Below the pieces are notes generated by a model. The model saw only the letters and a list, made by a program, of their open reading frames with translations, searched no databases and had not been told where the DNA came from. From Bifidobacterium sp. WK041_4_12 (lineage in GTDB: Bacteria > Actinomycetota > Actinomycetes > Actinomycetales > Bifidobacteriaceae), in assembly GCF_041080795.1 (NCBI RefSeq), contig NZ_CP129674.1:1798001-1862000 (forward strand): a stretch of DNA of 64,000 bases. The letters run 5' to 3'. Position 1 is the stretch's first letter, and each line of letters starts with the position of its first letter. The translations under genes were made by a program, and so were the position numbers. Shown piece after piece: positions 47,146 through 57,374 of the stretch.

Positions 47146-48711
47146 CTATTCGCTCAGTTGCAGGTTGTAATACACCGGACCCTGCATTCCTGAGGAATAT
47201 CCGTTCAGTTTCGTAGACACGGCACTGATCTGCTGATACTTGCTGACGATGATGTTTGGCACATAGTCATAGAACCAATCCTGCAGCTTGTCGTATCCGG
47301 CTTTCTGCGCACTTTGAGTGGTTGCAGCATTGATGCTGTCTGCAATCTCCTTGAATTCTGGATCCGTATTCCATCCCGCTCCCGAAGCTTGGAAGAATGA
47401 GTAGCAGATTGGGTTTGCAGAATAGCTGTAGCTCGAAATCAGCATGTCCCATGATCCAGGTTGGAACATTTTCTGCAGCACGCTCGCCCAATCCAAGACC
47501 TGAATATTGGTTTTGATGCCTACGGCATTCAACTCATTCTGAATTTCCATGCTTTCGTCATACATGTATGGGTAATCCTTGGTTGTCAGGAAGGTGATGG
47601 TCTGACCGTTATACCCGGATTCCTTGATGAGCTTCTTGGCTGCAGTCACATCTGGATGATTGTATTTCTTCAGGCTTGAATTCGAACGAAGAGGGCTGTT
47701 CTTGGGCATCAGAGCACCATCATTCGTGTACAGATCCGAGTTTTGATGACCAGCCTTTGCAATTTTCGACATGTTCAACGTAGCCAGGATTGCCTGACGC
47801 AATGCGGTGTTGTCTTTGAACAGTCCCTCCTGCTTGTTGAAGATAAGGGTCTCCAGCATCTCGTCCTTCTCAACTTTTAAGCTTGAGTTGGACTTGGCCT
47901 GTGCATACTGGGAATCAGCCAGAGAATAGCCAATCTGGTACTGTCCGCTCAAGGTTCCTGAGAGTCGGGTCGTTCCATCGGTCACGAAGTCGAATTCGAG
48001 TTTGTCGGCGTGCGCATCACGTTTGCCCGTATACCCGTTCGTGGCACCGGTTGGCGAAGAGTAGTCGGCAAACTTCTTGAGTACAATCTTGTTGTCTTTG
48101 TTCCATGAACTGAACTCGTATGGGCCTGTGCCGATATATTCGGTCACGCCTGTCGAGGTGGCCTTGTCAATCACGGATTTTGGCATGATTGCCGCGATGC
48201 GTCCTGTATCGGCCATCAGATAGAGGCCGGTCGACACTGGTTTTGGAGAAGTGATGACAACCGTATCGGCATCGGGTGAGGTGACCGTTGAACCGGTGAA
48301 GAAGGTGCTGCCAATCTGCGAGAGCTTAATCCAGCGCTGCATGGATGCGACGACATCCTCAGCCTTCATCGTCTCACCATTATGGAATTTCACTCCCGAT
48401 CGAAGCGTGAAGGTGAAAGTCTTGAAATCTGAACTGACTTTGTAGCTCTTTGCAAGCAGTGGTCCAACCGACCCGTCTTGCTTGAGAGTGACAAGCGATT
48501 CATACATGCTGCGCATGGTGTCTCGAGCAACGTATGCTCCTGTTATCATCGGGTCCAGGCTGGTAACCGTCGCGTTGAGGGCAATGTGGACCGTTCCTCC
48601 CTCAACACCTTTGCCGGATGTCGAAGCGCTGCTGGAGCCACAAGCTGCAAGGCTGATCAGCACGGCCACAGAAGCTCCTATGGCCATTAGTTTCTTTCCT
48701 AAGGCGTTCAT
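47146..48711 (-). CDS. Oligopeptide/dipeptide ABC transporter binding lipoprotein
   Basis: 521 aa. Signal peptide with lipobox SLAAC (Cys near 24), then the family 5 binding-protein core (TSLDPMITGAYVARDTMRSMYESLV, FRSGVKFHNGETMKAEDVV type). It should bind peptides or other solutes outside the cell and hand them to OppB/OppC-type permeases encoded upstream in the operon. Confidence 0.93.
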   Translation of the reverse strand: MNALGKKLMAIGASVAVLISLAACGSSSASTSGKGVEGGTVHIALNATVTSLDPMITGAYVARDTMRSMYESLVTLKQDGSVGPLLAKSYKVSSDFKTFTFTLRSGVKFHNGETMKAEDVVASMQRWIKLSQIGSTFFTGSTVTSPDADTVVITSPKPVSTGLYLMADTGRIAAIMPKSVIDKATSTGVTEYIGTGPYEFSSWNKDNKIVLKKFADYSSPTGATNGYTGKRDAHADKLEFDFVTDGTTRLSGTLSGQYQIGYSLADSQYAQAKSNSSLKVEKDEMLETLIFNKQEGLFKDNTALRQAILATLNMSKIAKAGHQNSDLYTNDGALMPKNSPLRSNSSLKKYNHPDVTAAKKLIKESGYNGQTITFLTTKDYPYMYDESMEIQNELNAVGIKTNIQVLDWASVLQKMFQPGSWDMLISSYSYSANPICYSFFQASGAGWNTDPEFKEIADSINAATTQSAQKAGYDKLQDWFYDYVPNIIVSKYQQISAVSTKLNGYSSGMQGPVYYNLQLSE

Positions 48712-48761
48712 AATTTCCTCTCTTATTACTATGTAGCTGGTTTTACGTGATACGACTATGG

Positions 48762-49568
48762 TCAGAACGTCAGTTGGCGACGTTCGGGATTGGGAATCGG
48801 AATGCTTGACAGCAGATTCTGCGTGTAATCGGTTTGTGGGTGGTCGAATATGTCATCCACGGTGCCTTCCTCCACGAGTTCCCCTTTGCGAAGCACTCCG
48901 ACGCGGTCTGCAATAAAGCGGACCACGCTCAGATCATGAGTGATGAACAGATAGCTCAGGGAGAATTCCTGTTTCAAATCCTGCAAGAGATTCAGAACCT
49001 GGGCCTGAACGGAAACATCAAGAGCTGAGACGGATTCGTCAAGAATCAGAATCTTCGGACGAACCACCAAAGCTCGGGCAATGTTGACGCGTTGCAGCTG
49101 TCCACCTGAGAATTGATGCGGATAGCGGTTGATCATGTCGCTGGAAAGACCGACTCGCTCAATCATGTCCACCACGGCATCGAGTCGTTCAGAACGGCTG
49201 TCCCCGATGTGTTGAATCTCAAGAGCCTCAAGAACCGCATGTGCTATGGTCTTACGCGGATTCAGCGATGAGAATGGATCCTGCAACACCATCTGTATGT
49301 TGCCTCTGATCTTGTGCCGCAGAAGGCGGTCGGAAAAATCCGTATAATTCTCGTCGTTGAAGACGACCGTACCGGATGTGGGTTTCTCCAACGCACAGAT
49401 AATTCTTCCCGTCGTGCTCTTTCCGCTGCCTGATTCGCCAACCAACGCGTAGGTTTGATTGGCGAATAACTGCAAGGACACATTGTTCACCGCGCGCATC
49501 ACGGTCTGTGCGCGGCTAGTGAAACCTCGTCTTACGAAATCCTTGGTAATGCTGTTGACTTGGAGCAT
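48762..49568 (-). CDS. Oligopeptide ABC transporter ATPase, OppF type
   Basis: 268 aa. Walker A GESGSGKST, signature FSGGQLQRVNIARAL, Walker B ILILDESVSALD. The ATG at 49568 follows AAGGCA; the upstream in-frame start is less supported. It ends with the OppF-like SSIPIPNPERR tail. It pairs with the OppD-type ATPase. Confidence 0.93.
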   Translation of the reverse strand: MLQVNSITKDFVRRGFTSRAQTVMRAVNNVSLQLFANQTYALVGESGSGKSTTGRIICALEKPTSGTVVFNDENYTDFSDRLLRHKIRGNIQMVLQDPFSSLNPRKTIAHAVLEALEIQHIGDSRSERLDAVVDMIERVGLSSDMINRYPHQFSGGQLQRVNIARALVVRPKILILDESVSALDVSVQAQVLNLLQDLKQEFSLSYLFITHDLSVVRFIADRVGVLRKGELVEEGTVDDIFDHPQTDYTQNLLSSIPIPNPERRQLTF

Positions 49569-49659
49569 TGCCTTTCCTTGCCCTATCACCATCTCACCTT
49601 CCCGTCACGTCCGTCACAGCTCGTGAAACATTTGTCTTTCGACATTCCTTGTTGCTGCA

Positions 49660-50691
49660 TCATGCCTTCTTCACGTTGTCGGTCAATTCGGCATGGTCAA
49701 TGGCATTGTCATCAAGCGATAGATCGCTGCCAGACTGCTTGAGAAAATCAGAAACCGTTTTCAGACGCTTTGGTCGGGACCCTTCCATAGGCGGTATCGC
49801 GGCGAGCAGACCTTGCGTATAAGGATTCCGAGGATGCGCAAAGATGTCAGACACTGGTGCGGATTCCATAATGCGACCCTTATACATGACTTCAACCCTG
49901 TCGCACATCTGAGCCACAACCCCCATATCATGAGTGATGAGAATAATGCTCATATCCCTGGTTTTGCGCAGGTCACGAAGCACCTTGAGCAGCTGCATCT
50001 GGATGGTCACATCCAGAGCGGTTGTGGGCTCATCAGCGATCAGAAGCTTGGGATGATTGATCAAGGCCATTCCAATCATGACGCGTTGCAGCATCCCGCC
50101 CGAGAATTGATATGGATACTGCTTCATCCAAGATTCAGGATTATCCGAGCCAGCATCTTTCAAGGCTTCGATGCAATTGCTCTCCACTTCATCTTTGCTG
50201 AGTGAAGGGTGATGCGTGCGTACGGTCTCTCGTAACTGCTGACCTATGGTGAGCAGAGGGTTGAGGCTGGACATGGGGTTTTGGAAGATGAATCCAATAT
50301 CGCCGCCACGCAAGGTTCGTAATTGCTTCTTCCCCAACGAAAATATGTCATGACCTTCAAAGGAAATGCTGCCTTCGTACTTCGCCGTTCTGCGTTCATG
50401 CAGGCGCAGAATCGAAAAAGCGGTAACGCTTTTCCCACACCCCGACTCACCGACGATGCCGAGAATCTCACCTTTGCCGACCGTGAAGCTTATCCCGTGC
50501 ACGATTCTGGTCCACTGATGGTGGGAGTTGCTGAAGTCCACCTTGAGATTGTCCACTCGCAACAGTTCATGAGCATCGTGCTCGCTGCTCTTAACGCTCT
50601 GTGCAGTATCAATTGAAGCAGTGGTTTGTTCTGATTCAATATCATGTGCTGAAGTGGGGAGCGACTGCTTGCTATGACTATCGTTCATCAT
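49660..50691 (-). CDS. Oligopeptide ABC transporter ATPase, OppD type
   Basis: 343 aa. A long polar N-terminal region (about 50 residues) precedes Walker A GESGCGKSV, signature FSGGMLQRVMIGMAL and Walker B LLIADEPTTALD. AGGAGGTGAAGTC before the ATG at 50691 is strong. OppC ends 4 bp upstream, so the genes are cotranscribed. Confidence 0.93.
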   Translation of the reverse strand: MMNDSHSKQSLPTSAHDIESEQTTASIDTAQSVKSSEHDAHELLRVDNLKVDFSNSHHQWTRIVHGISFTVGKGEILGIVGESGCGKSVTAFSILRLHERRTAKYEGSISFEGHDIFSLGKKQLRTLRGGDIGFIFQNPMSSLNPLLTIGQQLRETVRTHHPSLSKDEVESNCIEALKDAGSDNPESWMKQYPYQFSGGMLQRVMIGMALINHPKLLIADEPTTALDVTIQMQLLKVLRDLRKTRDMSIILITHDMGVVAQMCDRVEVMYKGRIMESAPVSDIFAHPRNPYTQGLLAAIPPMEGSRPKRLKTVSDFLKQSGSDLSLDDNAIDHAELTDNVKKA

Positions 50692-50695
50692 GACT

Positions 50696-51574
50696 TCACC
50701 TCCTGCTTTTCGGATCGAATACTTCGCGCAGACCGTCGCCCAGCATGTTGATGACGAAAACCGTAAAGGCCAGGGCAAGTCCGGGGAATACCGTCATCCA
50801 CCATGCCGAATAGATGTAGGTGCGGCTGTCATAGAGCATGTTGCCCCAGCTTGCCTGCGGCTGTGGAATGCCTGCTCCGATGAAGCTCATGGCCGCCTCA
50901 ACAAGAATCGCGTCGGCACACACGAAGGTGACCTCAACGATCCAAGCTCCTATGACGTTCAACGCGATGTTTCTCCATAGGATTCGAAAACTGCTGGCAC
51001 CAAGATTCGTCAACACCTGCACATAGTTCTCGTTCATGTTGGTCAGCGTCGCTGAACGAACTATTCGCGCGACCATCGGAATGAAAACGATGGACAGCGA
51101 AAGAATGACGCTTCTCATGCTCTGTCCAAATGCACCGATGAACACGATGGCAAACAGGATTGCGGGGAATGCCATCAAGCCATCGCAGAAGCGCATCAGC
51201 AGATACCCGAGTTTGGGATAATAGGCCGAATAGAGACCAACGATAAAGCCGATGATTCCCGCTATGGCAGCGGCAGAGATGCCGACCGTCAACGATGCCT
51301 TGCCCCCAAGAAGCACTCTGGTGAAGGTGTCTCTTCCAACATTGTCGGTTCCCATCGGGTGTTGTGCGCTGGGTGCGAGCAACATGTTGGCTGTGTTCGT
51401 TGTAGTTCCATCCATATGCCCTAGCCATGGCAGAAGAATGCAAGCAAGAGCAATCGCCACCAGAAGCACTCCACCCACGAGAGCGCTTGGCGAGGTCATG
51501 AGCACCCTCCATGTGGAAGAAGCCTTGAGCAGCCTTGATGACCTCGTATTGGCAACAACATTGACTTCGGCCAT
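50696..51574 (-). CDS. Oligopeptide ABC transporter permease, OppC type
   Basis: 292 aa with about six membrane helices, the hallmark HPMGTDNVGRDTFTRVLLG after TM1, and a PQPQASWGNML loop. It starts 2 bp after OppB. Confidence 0.93.
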   Translation of the reverse strand: MAEVNVVANTRSSRLLKASSTWRVLMTSPSALVGGVLLVAIALACILLPWLGHMDGTTTNTANMLLAPSAQHPMGTDNVGRDTFTRVLLGGKASLTVGISAAAIAGIIGFIVGLYSAYYPKLGYLLMRFCDGLMAFPAILFAIVFIGAFGQSMRSVILSLSIVFIPMVARIVRSATLTNMNENYVQVLTNLGASSFRILWRNIALNVIGAWIVEVTFVCADAILVEAAMSFIGAGIPQPQASWGNMLYDSRTYIYSAWWMTVFPGLALAFTVFVINMLGDGLREVFDPKSRR

Positions 51575-51576
51575 AA

Positions 51577-52527
51577 TCAGAACGACCTTTCTCGTATTCT
51601 TGGGTCAACGACTGCATACAGGACATCCGTTATGAGATTGACGATGATGAAGACCAAGGCGACAAAAATCATGATTCCCTGAATCATCTGGTAATCGCGT
51701 CGGAGAATCGAGTTGACCACCAACTGGCCGATGCCTGGAACGTCAAACACTGTTTCGACGACAATGGCACCGGCTATCAGCTCGCCGAACGATTGACCGA
51801 TGATCGTGAGAATCGGAATCGAGGAATTCTTGAATGCGTGCACCCAAAGCTGGCGTGAACGCGTCAGACCTTTCGCGGATGCAGTTCTCATATAGTCACT
51901 GCCCAGGGCATCAATCATGGAGGATCGGGTCATGCGTGAGATAATCGCGATTTGCAACGTCGCCACAGAGACTCCAGGAAGAATCAAATGACTGAAGTAT
52001 CCTGCCAAATCCTCGTTTGGATTGACGAAACCACTTGCAGGAAGCAGCTTGAGCTGCAGCACGAACAGGATCATCAGCAGCAGCCCCGCCAGAAAGCTTG
52101 GCAGTGAGGTGGTCAGCGTGGCAAAGGCCAAGACGATTTTATCGGCTATTCTTCCATGCTTGTCGGCTGCCAACACTCCCAAAGGAATTGCTATGACGAG
52201 TGAAATGGCTTCACCAAACAAAGCGACCGACAACGTTGGAAAAATATGGGACAGAATCGTTGTCGTCACTTGCTCGCCAAGAATGTAGGAATATCCCAGA
52301 TTGCCATGAACAATGTTGATCATCCACTGCCACAGTTGAACGGGCAGACTCTGATTGAGTCCCATCTGCTGCCTGATTGCTTCAACCTGCGCCTGCGTGG
52401 CATCATTCCCAGCAACGACTCGTGCAGGATCGCCGCCGCTGAGGTGGGACAGTACAAACGCAATTATGCCAACGATGAATAACACAGGTATTGCGGAAAG
52501 CAATCGTTTCCCAACATATCTCCCCAT
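51577..52527 (-). CDS. Oligopeptide ABC transporter permease, OppB type
   Basis: 316 aa. It opens with the OppB-type KRLLSAIPVLFIVGIIAF helix, then GDPARVVAGNDATQAQVEA, LPSFLAGLLL and the EAA-type DYMRTASAKGLTRSRQLWVHAFKN. First transporter gene after the GABA-type aminotransferase, 45 bp downstream of its stop. Confidence 0.93.
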   Translation of the reverse strand: MGRYVGKRLLSAIPVLFIVGIIAFVLSHLSGGDPARVVAGNDATQAQVEAIRQQMGLNQSLPVQLWQWMINIVHGNLGYSYILGEQVTTTILSHIFPTLSVALFGEAISLVIAIPLGVLAADKHGRIADKIVLAFATLTTSLPSFLAGLLLMILFVLQLKLLPASGFVNPNEDLAGYFSHLILPGVSVATLQIAIISRMTRSSMIDALGSDYMRTASAKGLTRSRQLWVHAFKNSSIPILTIIGQSFGELIAGAIVVETVFDVPGIGQLVVNSILRRDYQMIQGIMIFVALVFIIVNLITDVLYAVVDPRIRERSF

Positions 52528-52572
52528 ACATCACTCCCTCGCTACTGCACTATGATGAACCTGCTCACAGCT

Positions 52573-53871
52573 TCAGATTGAAGCGAGCACGTCATCAAGC
52601 ACCATGAGTCCTTTATCTACGTCATCGACAGTGGAATTCAATGGCGCGGCAAATCTCACCGCATCATGATCAGCACCGCAGCCCAGCAGAAGCAGCCCCT
52701 TGTCCAAGGCACGGTGAGACACTTCGTGGAAGACTTCAGCACCGCTCATGCCATCTTTCGAACCGAATTCAATGGCCAGCATCATGCCGACACCGCGAAC
52801 ATCGGCGATCCACGGGTATTTCTTCTGCAATTCAAGCAGCTTCGATTTGAAGTATTCCCCTAATTGCGCGGCATGTTCGACGATGTTGTGCTCTTCAAAT
52901 TCGTCAAGCACTGCCAGACCTGCGGCACCTGCAACAGGATTGCCTCCAAACGTCCCTCCATGCATGCCTGGACGCCAGGTCTGCATGATGTTCTCTGTGG
53001 AGATCACTGCACTCATGGGAAAACCACCAGCGATGGCCTTGCCAACGGTCATGATGTCTGGAACAACCCCCGAATGCATGCTCGCAAACATCTTGCCCGT
53101 GCGGCCATAGCCGGACTGGATCTCGTCAAAGACGAGCATGATGCCATGCTTGGTGCAGATGTCGCGCAACCCTTTCAGGAAGCTTGGATCAGGAACCACA
53201 TAGCCACCCTCGCCCTGAACCGGTTCCACATAGATGCATGCGACTTCATCGGGCGAAACGCAGTATTTGAAGAGCCGTTCAATTTCGCCAAGGCACCAGT
53301 CGGCACGCTGCTTCGCGTCGTAACCAGATGGGCATAAGTCCTTGGAAGGATAGGGCGTGAAATATACGCCACCCATCAGAGGCTCAATCCCCTTGCGATA
53401 GAAGGAATTTGAGGCGGTGATGCTGATTGCTCCAACGGTGCGGCCATGGAATGAACCTTTGAACGCTATCACCGCAGGACGTTTGGTGACGACACGAGCC
53501 AATTTGATGGCAGCGTCCGTTGCCTCTGCGCCACCATTGGCGAACAGAATCGAATTGAGGTCGCCAGGCGTGAATTGAGCAATCCGCTTGGCAAGCTTCA
53601 ACGTCGTTGGATAGTTCACGACATTGAACGAAGCGGTTATCAGCTTATCGATCTGAGCCTTTGCCGCAGCGACAACCCTGGGGTGAGCATGACCGAGCGC
53701 ATTCACCGCTATGCCCTGAACCCAATCGATATATCGCTTGCCCTTCACATCGGTCAGATACATCCCCTTGCCGGATTCAGCGACCAGGGTTGTCGCCTTC
53801 GAAAGTGCGGGGCTGAGAAATTGTTCATAGTCTTCAAATGTGATTGTTGAATCATCGAGTTCGTTGGACAT
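52573..53871 (-). CDS. 4-aminobutyrate-type class III aminotransferase
   Basis: 432 aa. GABA-aminotransferase style: YIDWVQGIAVNALGHAHPRV, FANGGAEATDAAIKLAR, FKGSFHGRTVGAIS, YVEPVQGEGGYV, MLVFDEIQSGYGRTG and the PLP lysine in MTVGKAIAGGFPM. Members act on GABA, 5-aminovalerate and related omega-amino acids. It is the first gene of the 12-gene unit behind the PucR regulator. The true substrate is unknown; 5-aminovalerate from the proline reductase island is a tempting but unproven link. Confidence 0.88.
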   Translation of the reverse strand: MSNELDDSTITFEDYEQFLSPALSKATTLVAESGKGMYLTDVKGKRYIDWVQGIAVNALGHAHPRVVAAAKAQIDKLITASFNVVNYPTTLKLAKRIAQFTPGDLNSILFANGGAEATDAAIKLARVVTKRPAVIAFKGSFHGRTVGAISITASNSFYRKGIEPLMGGVYFTPYPSKDLCPSGYDAKQRADWCLGEIERLFKYCVSPDEVACIYVEPVQGEGGYVVPDPSFLKGLRDICTKHGIMLVFDEIQSGYGRTGKMFASMHSGVVPDIMTVGKAIAGGFPMSAVISTENIMQTWRPGMHGGTFGGNPVAGAAGLAVLDEFEEHNIVEHAAQLGEYFKSKLLELQKKYPWIADVRGVGMMLAIEFGSKDGMSGAEVFHEVSHRALDKGLLLLGCGADHDAVRFAAPLNSTVDDVDKGLMVLDDVLASI

Positions 53872-54133
53872 ATGAATGCGCTTCTTCCTGAATATGTTGT
53901 GGATTGATGCCTGTAAGACGCATTGTTCATGAGGGCGGAAGAATCAACAATGGATAATTCAGCACATACTGGTCAGTTGTTGGACATTGTGTCCTATCGG
54001 GACTTATGTAACACAATGACGAAATGTCATGAAGTGCCCACATTTTAGCTGCGATTACGGCTATTGCAGGCCTAGCAACCACGTAGGCATCGCTGTGACG
54101 CAACATTGTGAGCACCTCTGAACCAATATGAAG
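53872..54133. promoter_or_regulatory. Presumed promoter region of the second catabolic unit
   Basis: 262 bp between the PucR gene and the first structural gene. No clear palindrome resembling the TetR sites was found. It should hold the main promoter of the 12-gene unit. Confidence 0.4.
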
Positions 54134-55750
54134 TTAACGTGATGTTGACATTTCTTCGTCACGCATGAACGAGCATGCTATCCACACTTTCACGCGTGCC
54201 GACTCATTCGCGAAATCCAGGCCAAGCAGTGATTCGAGCTTGCTCATTCGATTTTCGACGGTATGGCGGTGGACGGCGAGCCTTTTGGCAGCGGCTCCAA
54301 CGTTGAATGCGGTGTAGAGCAGCTCCCTGAGCGTACGCATGAGCTGATTTTTCTCGTTCGTTGGCAGACTCCTCACCAGAGCGAACAGTTCAGAGGAATA
54401 CGCTGCAGCGATCTCAGGACTCACCAGCTCATGTGGAGACAGGTCAATAATCGAATCATGGCTACCGATTCTTTTCATGCACAGGTCTTTCAGAGCGAGC
54501 TGAAAAGCATCTGGAGCTTCTGAAAAGGCCTTGATTGCGGCCGTGCCATAGAGGATTCGCTTTGAATTCGCAAGCAGGGCGCGAATGCGTTCGCTCTGGT
54601 CGACGGGAACAAGAATCCAGTAATAGTCGTGGAACTTCCCGAACAGCGCTCCATCGTCGGCTATGTCATCTGAAACGCTTGACGTGAAGTCGCTCTGCGT
54701 TGATTGTGGGTCTATGCAGAGTAGGGTCATCGGGAATGATACGGCATTCTTATGGAGCTCGTGGAAAAGCAATGACGCGAGATCCACGTTGCCACCGGCC
54801 AACTGTTCAACAGCGAGATTGCCGATGCGCATTCTTCTCTTGCGCTCTTCGATCCGAGACGGCAGACTCCAGGCCAGTGCATCGGCAGCGGAGATACCCA
54901 CTGCTCGAGCTATGCTGCTATCGCTATTGCCTTGAGACGATACGATAACCGTTCCCAATCGTTGTCTGCCGTCCTCAACGATACAGAGATAATATCGGTT
55001 TCTTCCTTTTGATATGCAGAAACACGTCTTTGCACTGTTGCTATGCTGTTCCTCCTGCTGAATCATCAGCAGGGAAAGGTGCATGGCCTGCTGGGACTTG
55101 CTTGCATCGGAAATCGAAACGATGCCTCCCTTGGGATTGACGAAAGCCGACCATCCATGTGCCCTTCTTGCGCTTTCCCTGACGACTGACTCGATGACAT
55201 TCTCGCTATCTGTCGCACGGAACAGTTCGCGCTGCACGCTATACATGACGCGCTGGATGCCTTCGCTTTCCTCAGCCTGCCGATGCAGCACGGTCTTTAC
55301 AATTTCGGAAAAGTTCACCTCTTCAGGTACTTCGAACAGCATGATATGGTATTCCATCGCCGCCTGAAGCATGGCTTTGGGAATCGTTGGATGCTTCATC
55401 TTGAGGCCAAAGCCGATGGCAATGACTCCGGCGTGAGCGAGCGTGGACATATACTCTAACCACAAGGTCTCGTACGCATGCTGAACATCGTCCACATCGG
55501 CGGGCAGGCCGAGCTTGCGCAAGTCACGTTTCAGCAAGGAAATGTCGTTGGCATTCTGCATGCTCTCCAAAGGAAAGTTCGTAGAACAGGTAAGCAGAAT
55601 CTCACCTTGTTCGGCAAAGCTGGCCGCGTTGATCACATCAGTCGGATGTACCCAAATAATCCCCTGCTCCATGGCATTGTTCCCACCGTCATATGCCACT
55701 GTTAAGTGTAATTCTGGTACATCAAGTAGTTGTCTGCAAGTAAATACCAT
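54134..55750 (-). CDS. PucR-family transcriptional regulator
   Basis: 538 aa. N-terminal PucR domain (MVFTCRQLLDVPELHLTVAY... GIIWVHPTD), a central GAF/GGDEF-like region, and a C-terminal helix-turn-helix (LLYTAFNVGAAAKRLAVHRHTVENRMSKLESLLG). The family activates catabolic genes for purines, GABA and other nitrogen sources in response to the substrate. It lies 262 bp upstream of the GABA-type aminotransferase, on the same strand, and is the likely activator of the unit. No ribosome-binding site is obvious. Confidence 0.9.
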   Translation of the reverse strand: MVFTCRQLLDVPELHLTVAYDGGNNAMEQGIIWVHPTDVINAASFAEQGEILLTCSTNFPLESMQNANDISLLKRDLRKLGLPADVDDVQHAYETLWLEYMSTLAHAGVIAIGFGLKMKHPTIPKAMLQAAMEYHIMLFEVPEEVNFSEIVKTVLHRQAEESEGIQRVMYSVQRELFRATDSENVIESVVRESARRAHGWSAFVNPKGGIVSISDASKSQQAMHLSLLMIQQEEQHSNSAKTCFCISKGRNRYYLCIVEDGRQRLGTVIVSSQGNSDSSIARAVGISAADALAWSLPSRIEERKRRMRIGNLAVEQLAGGNVDLASLLFHELHKNAVSFPMTLLCIDPQSTQSDFTSSVSDDIADDGALFGKFHDYYWILVPVDQSERIRALLANSKRILYGTAAIKAFSEAPDAFQLALKDLCMKRIGSHDSIIDLSPHELVSPEIAAAYSSELFALVRSLPTNEKNQLMRTLRELLYTAFNVGAAAKRLAVHRHTVENRMSKLESLLGLDFANESARVKVWIACSFMRDEEMSTSR

Positions 55751-56011
55751 AATTCAATGATTGCCAGAATCGATATCCGTTTCATTGCTTGAAGGTTAAA
55801 GGCAGATTATATTTTTTCCGCTCATAGCTCGTCTTGATGAATCACCTGTTCGTTGGATAAAGCCGAGCGACGGAGTTTCCATGACAGTCCCGAGTAAGGT
55901 GACCATGTAGTGTGGCCATCTGCTGATGGCTTGTGATCAGGCTGTGCAGTGTAGTCATGCTGAGAAGTTATGCCGTGAATTCACGACGTAGGGCAATTGA
56001 AAAGAGAAACA

Positions 56012-57109
56012 ATGGTTTGGCATACCGGCAAGAACTTTGACGGGACTATGGAGAGCACTTCACAACGATTCGCACAGGCCTCGGAAACATCCGGGGCGGA
56101 CAACACTCGCGTCATCACACCCACAGAACCCGTGGCCTCCGAGCCCGGGCCCGAGATAACGGCAGTCCTGCCGCCGAGCGACAACGTTCCACTGAATCGC
56201 AACGATGCACTCGACAGTCATTCGTTCGATCAGCGGCCGTGGTCGAAGCTGGCCATAGCATCCTTGATCTTAGGCTTGGTTTCGTTGCCTTTCGGCTTCT
56301 CCGCTTCGACGGCTTCATTCTCGGCGTTCATGGCGCTCGTTGGGTTCGTTCTTGGCATCGTGGGGCTTGTGCTCATGCTCCGTAGGAAAAACAGGTACAG
56401 CACTCTTCTGGCAAAGCTTGCAATCATTCTGTGTCTGGTAATGGTGATCATTGCTTCTATGAACACTGCACCATCCACATCCACCACAGCTCAGACATCG
56501 ACTTCAGCGAGCGCAGACGCCTCCAGATCAGCCCAGATTGCAGCGTCGGAAAAAGCAGCTCAGAAGGCAGAAAAGCTAGAAGCAGAGAAGGAACAAGCGG
56601 AGAAGCTTGACGAAGCAAAAAGCACTCTGACATCGAAGATTAACGAAGCCCGTGCTCTGCTTGATTCCTCGAACAACAATGTTGCGGATCCACAGACCCG
56701 CACTAACCTGACCGATGCCATCGATAAGGCGACTGCGACGAACTCAGACGATCCAGCACAGTACAATGATGCGCTTCAGCCTTTGCAGTCGGCGATGAAT
56801 GCCGTCAATGGCAGCGTCGAACAGAAGAAACAGAATGATGCGGCAGCGCAGGCGGCACAGGCGGCGGCAGCAGCTCAGGCGAAGGCAGATGCTGATGCGG
56901 CAGCGCAAGCATCTGCACAAGCACAAGAGCAAGCGCCCGCACAGGCACAGGCTCCGGCTCCAGCAGATCCAGCTCCGCAGCAGCAATCCTCCAGAATAGT
57001 TAATGGCGGAGCGTTTTGTTCCCCAGAAGGTGCTACCGGACTCTCCACCGCAGGCAACACGCTCACATGCAAAATCGCTTCTGATGGAAGACTCCGTTGG
57101 AAGAAGTAA
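56012..57109 (+). CDS. Membrane protein with DUF4190-like helices and coiled coil
   Basis: 365 aa. A cytoplasmic polar N-terminus, then two or three hydrophobic segments (about 75-150: LAIASLILGLVSLPFGFSAS, FSAFMALVGFVLGIVGLVLM, LAIILCLVMVIIAS), then a long Ala/Lys/Gln/Glu coiled coil (about 170-300, AQKAEKLEAEKEQAEKL) and an Ala/Pro/Gln linker before a short C-terminal Cys-containing domain (GAFCSPEGATGLS...LTCKIASDGRLRW). The C-terminal block resembles repeats found in secreted actinobacterial proteins. Function unknown. Confidence 0.82.
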   Translation: MVWHTGKNFDGTMESTSQRFAQASETSGADNTRVITPTEPVASEPGPEITAVLPPSDNVPLNRNDALDSHSFDQRPWSKLAIASLILGLVSLPFGFSASTASFSAFMALVGFVLGIVGLVLMLRRKNRYSTLLAKLAIILCLVMVIIASMNTAPSTSTTAQTSTSASADASRSAQIAASEKAAQKAEKLEAEKEQAEKLDEAKSTLTSKINEARALLDSSNNNVADPQTRTNLTDAIDKATATNSDDPAQYNDALQPLQSAMNAVNGSVEQKKQNDAAAQAAQAAAAAQAKADADAAAQASAQAQEQAPAQAQAPAPADPAPQQQSSRIVNGGAFCSPEGATGLSTAGNTLTCKIASDGRLRWKK

Positions 57110-57374
57110 TCCAATCTCCCTGGATTCAGAGGATTGAACTGAACTCTCCTCAAGCAAGAAATTACTTCACTAGGAAAGTACACGAATCAAGACCTTCTTA
57201 TCGATAAAGAATTCTTTGCTATCACAGTTCAAATCATTGGGATTGCAAGATCTTTGCTCAAGCTCACTTGAGCTGAAGAATTCATTGTGATCTGCGTTGA
57301 TGCTTCGCTTTCTGGCACTTGTTTCATTCCTACGGATGTTGAAACGAACCGGCACACCTCGTATATTGTGGTGC
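57110..57374. other. Gap before the small membrane protein gene
   Basis: 265 bp, AT-richer than its neighbours. No gene, repeat or hairpin supported. Confidence 0.3.

Noticed and set aside
47120..47149. 15-bp tandem duplication TTGTTGCGAAACTAT at the end of the peptide-binding protein gene
   Set aside because: A simple slippage duplication with the second copy overlapping the stop codon; no function suggested.
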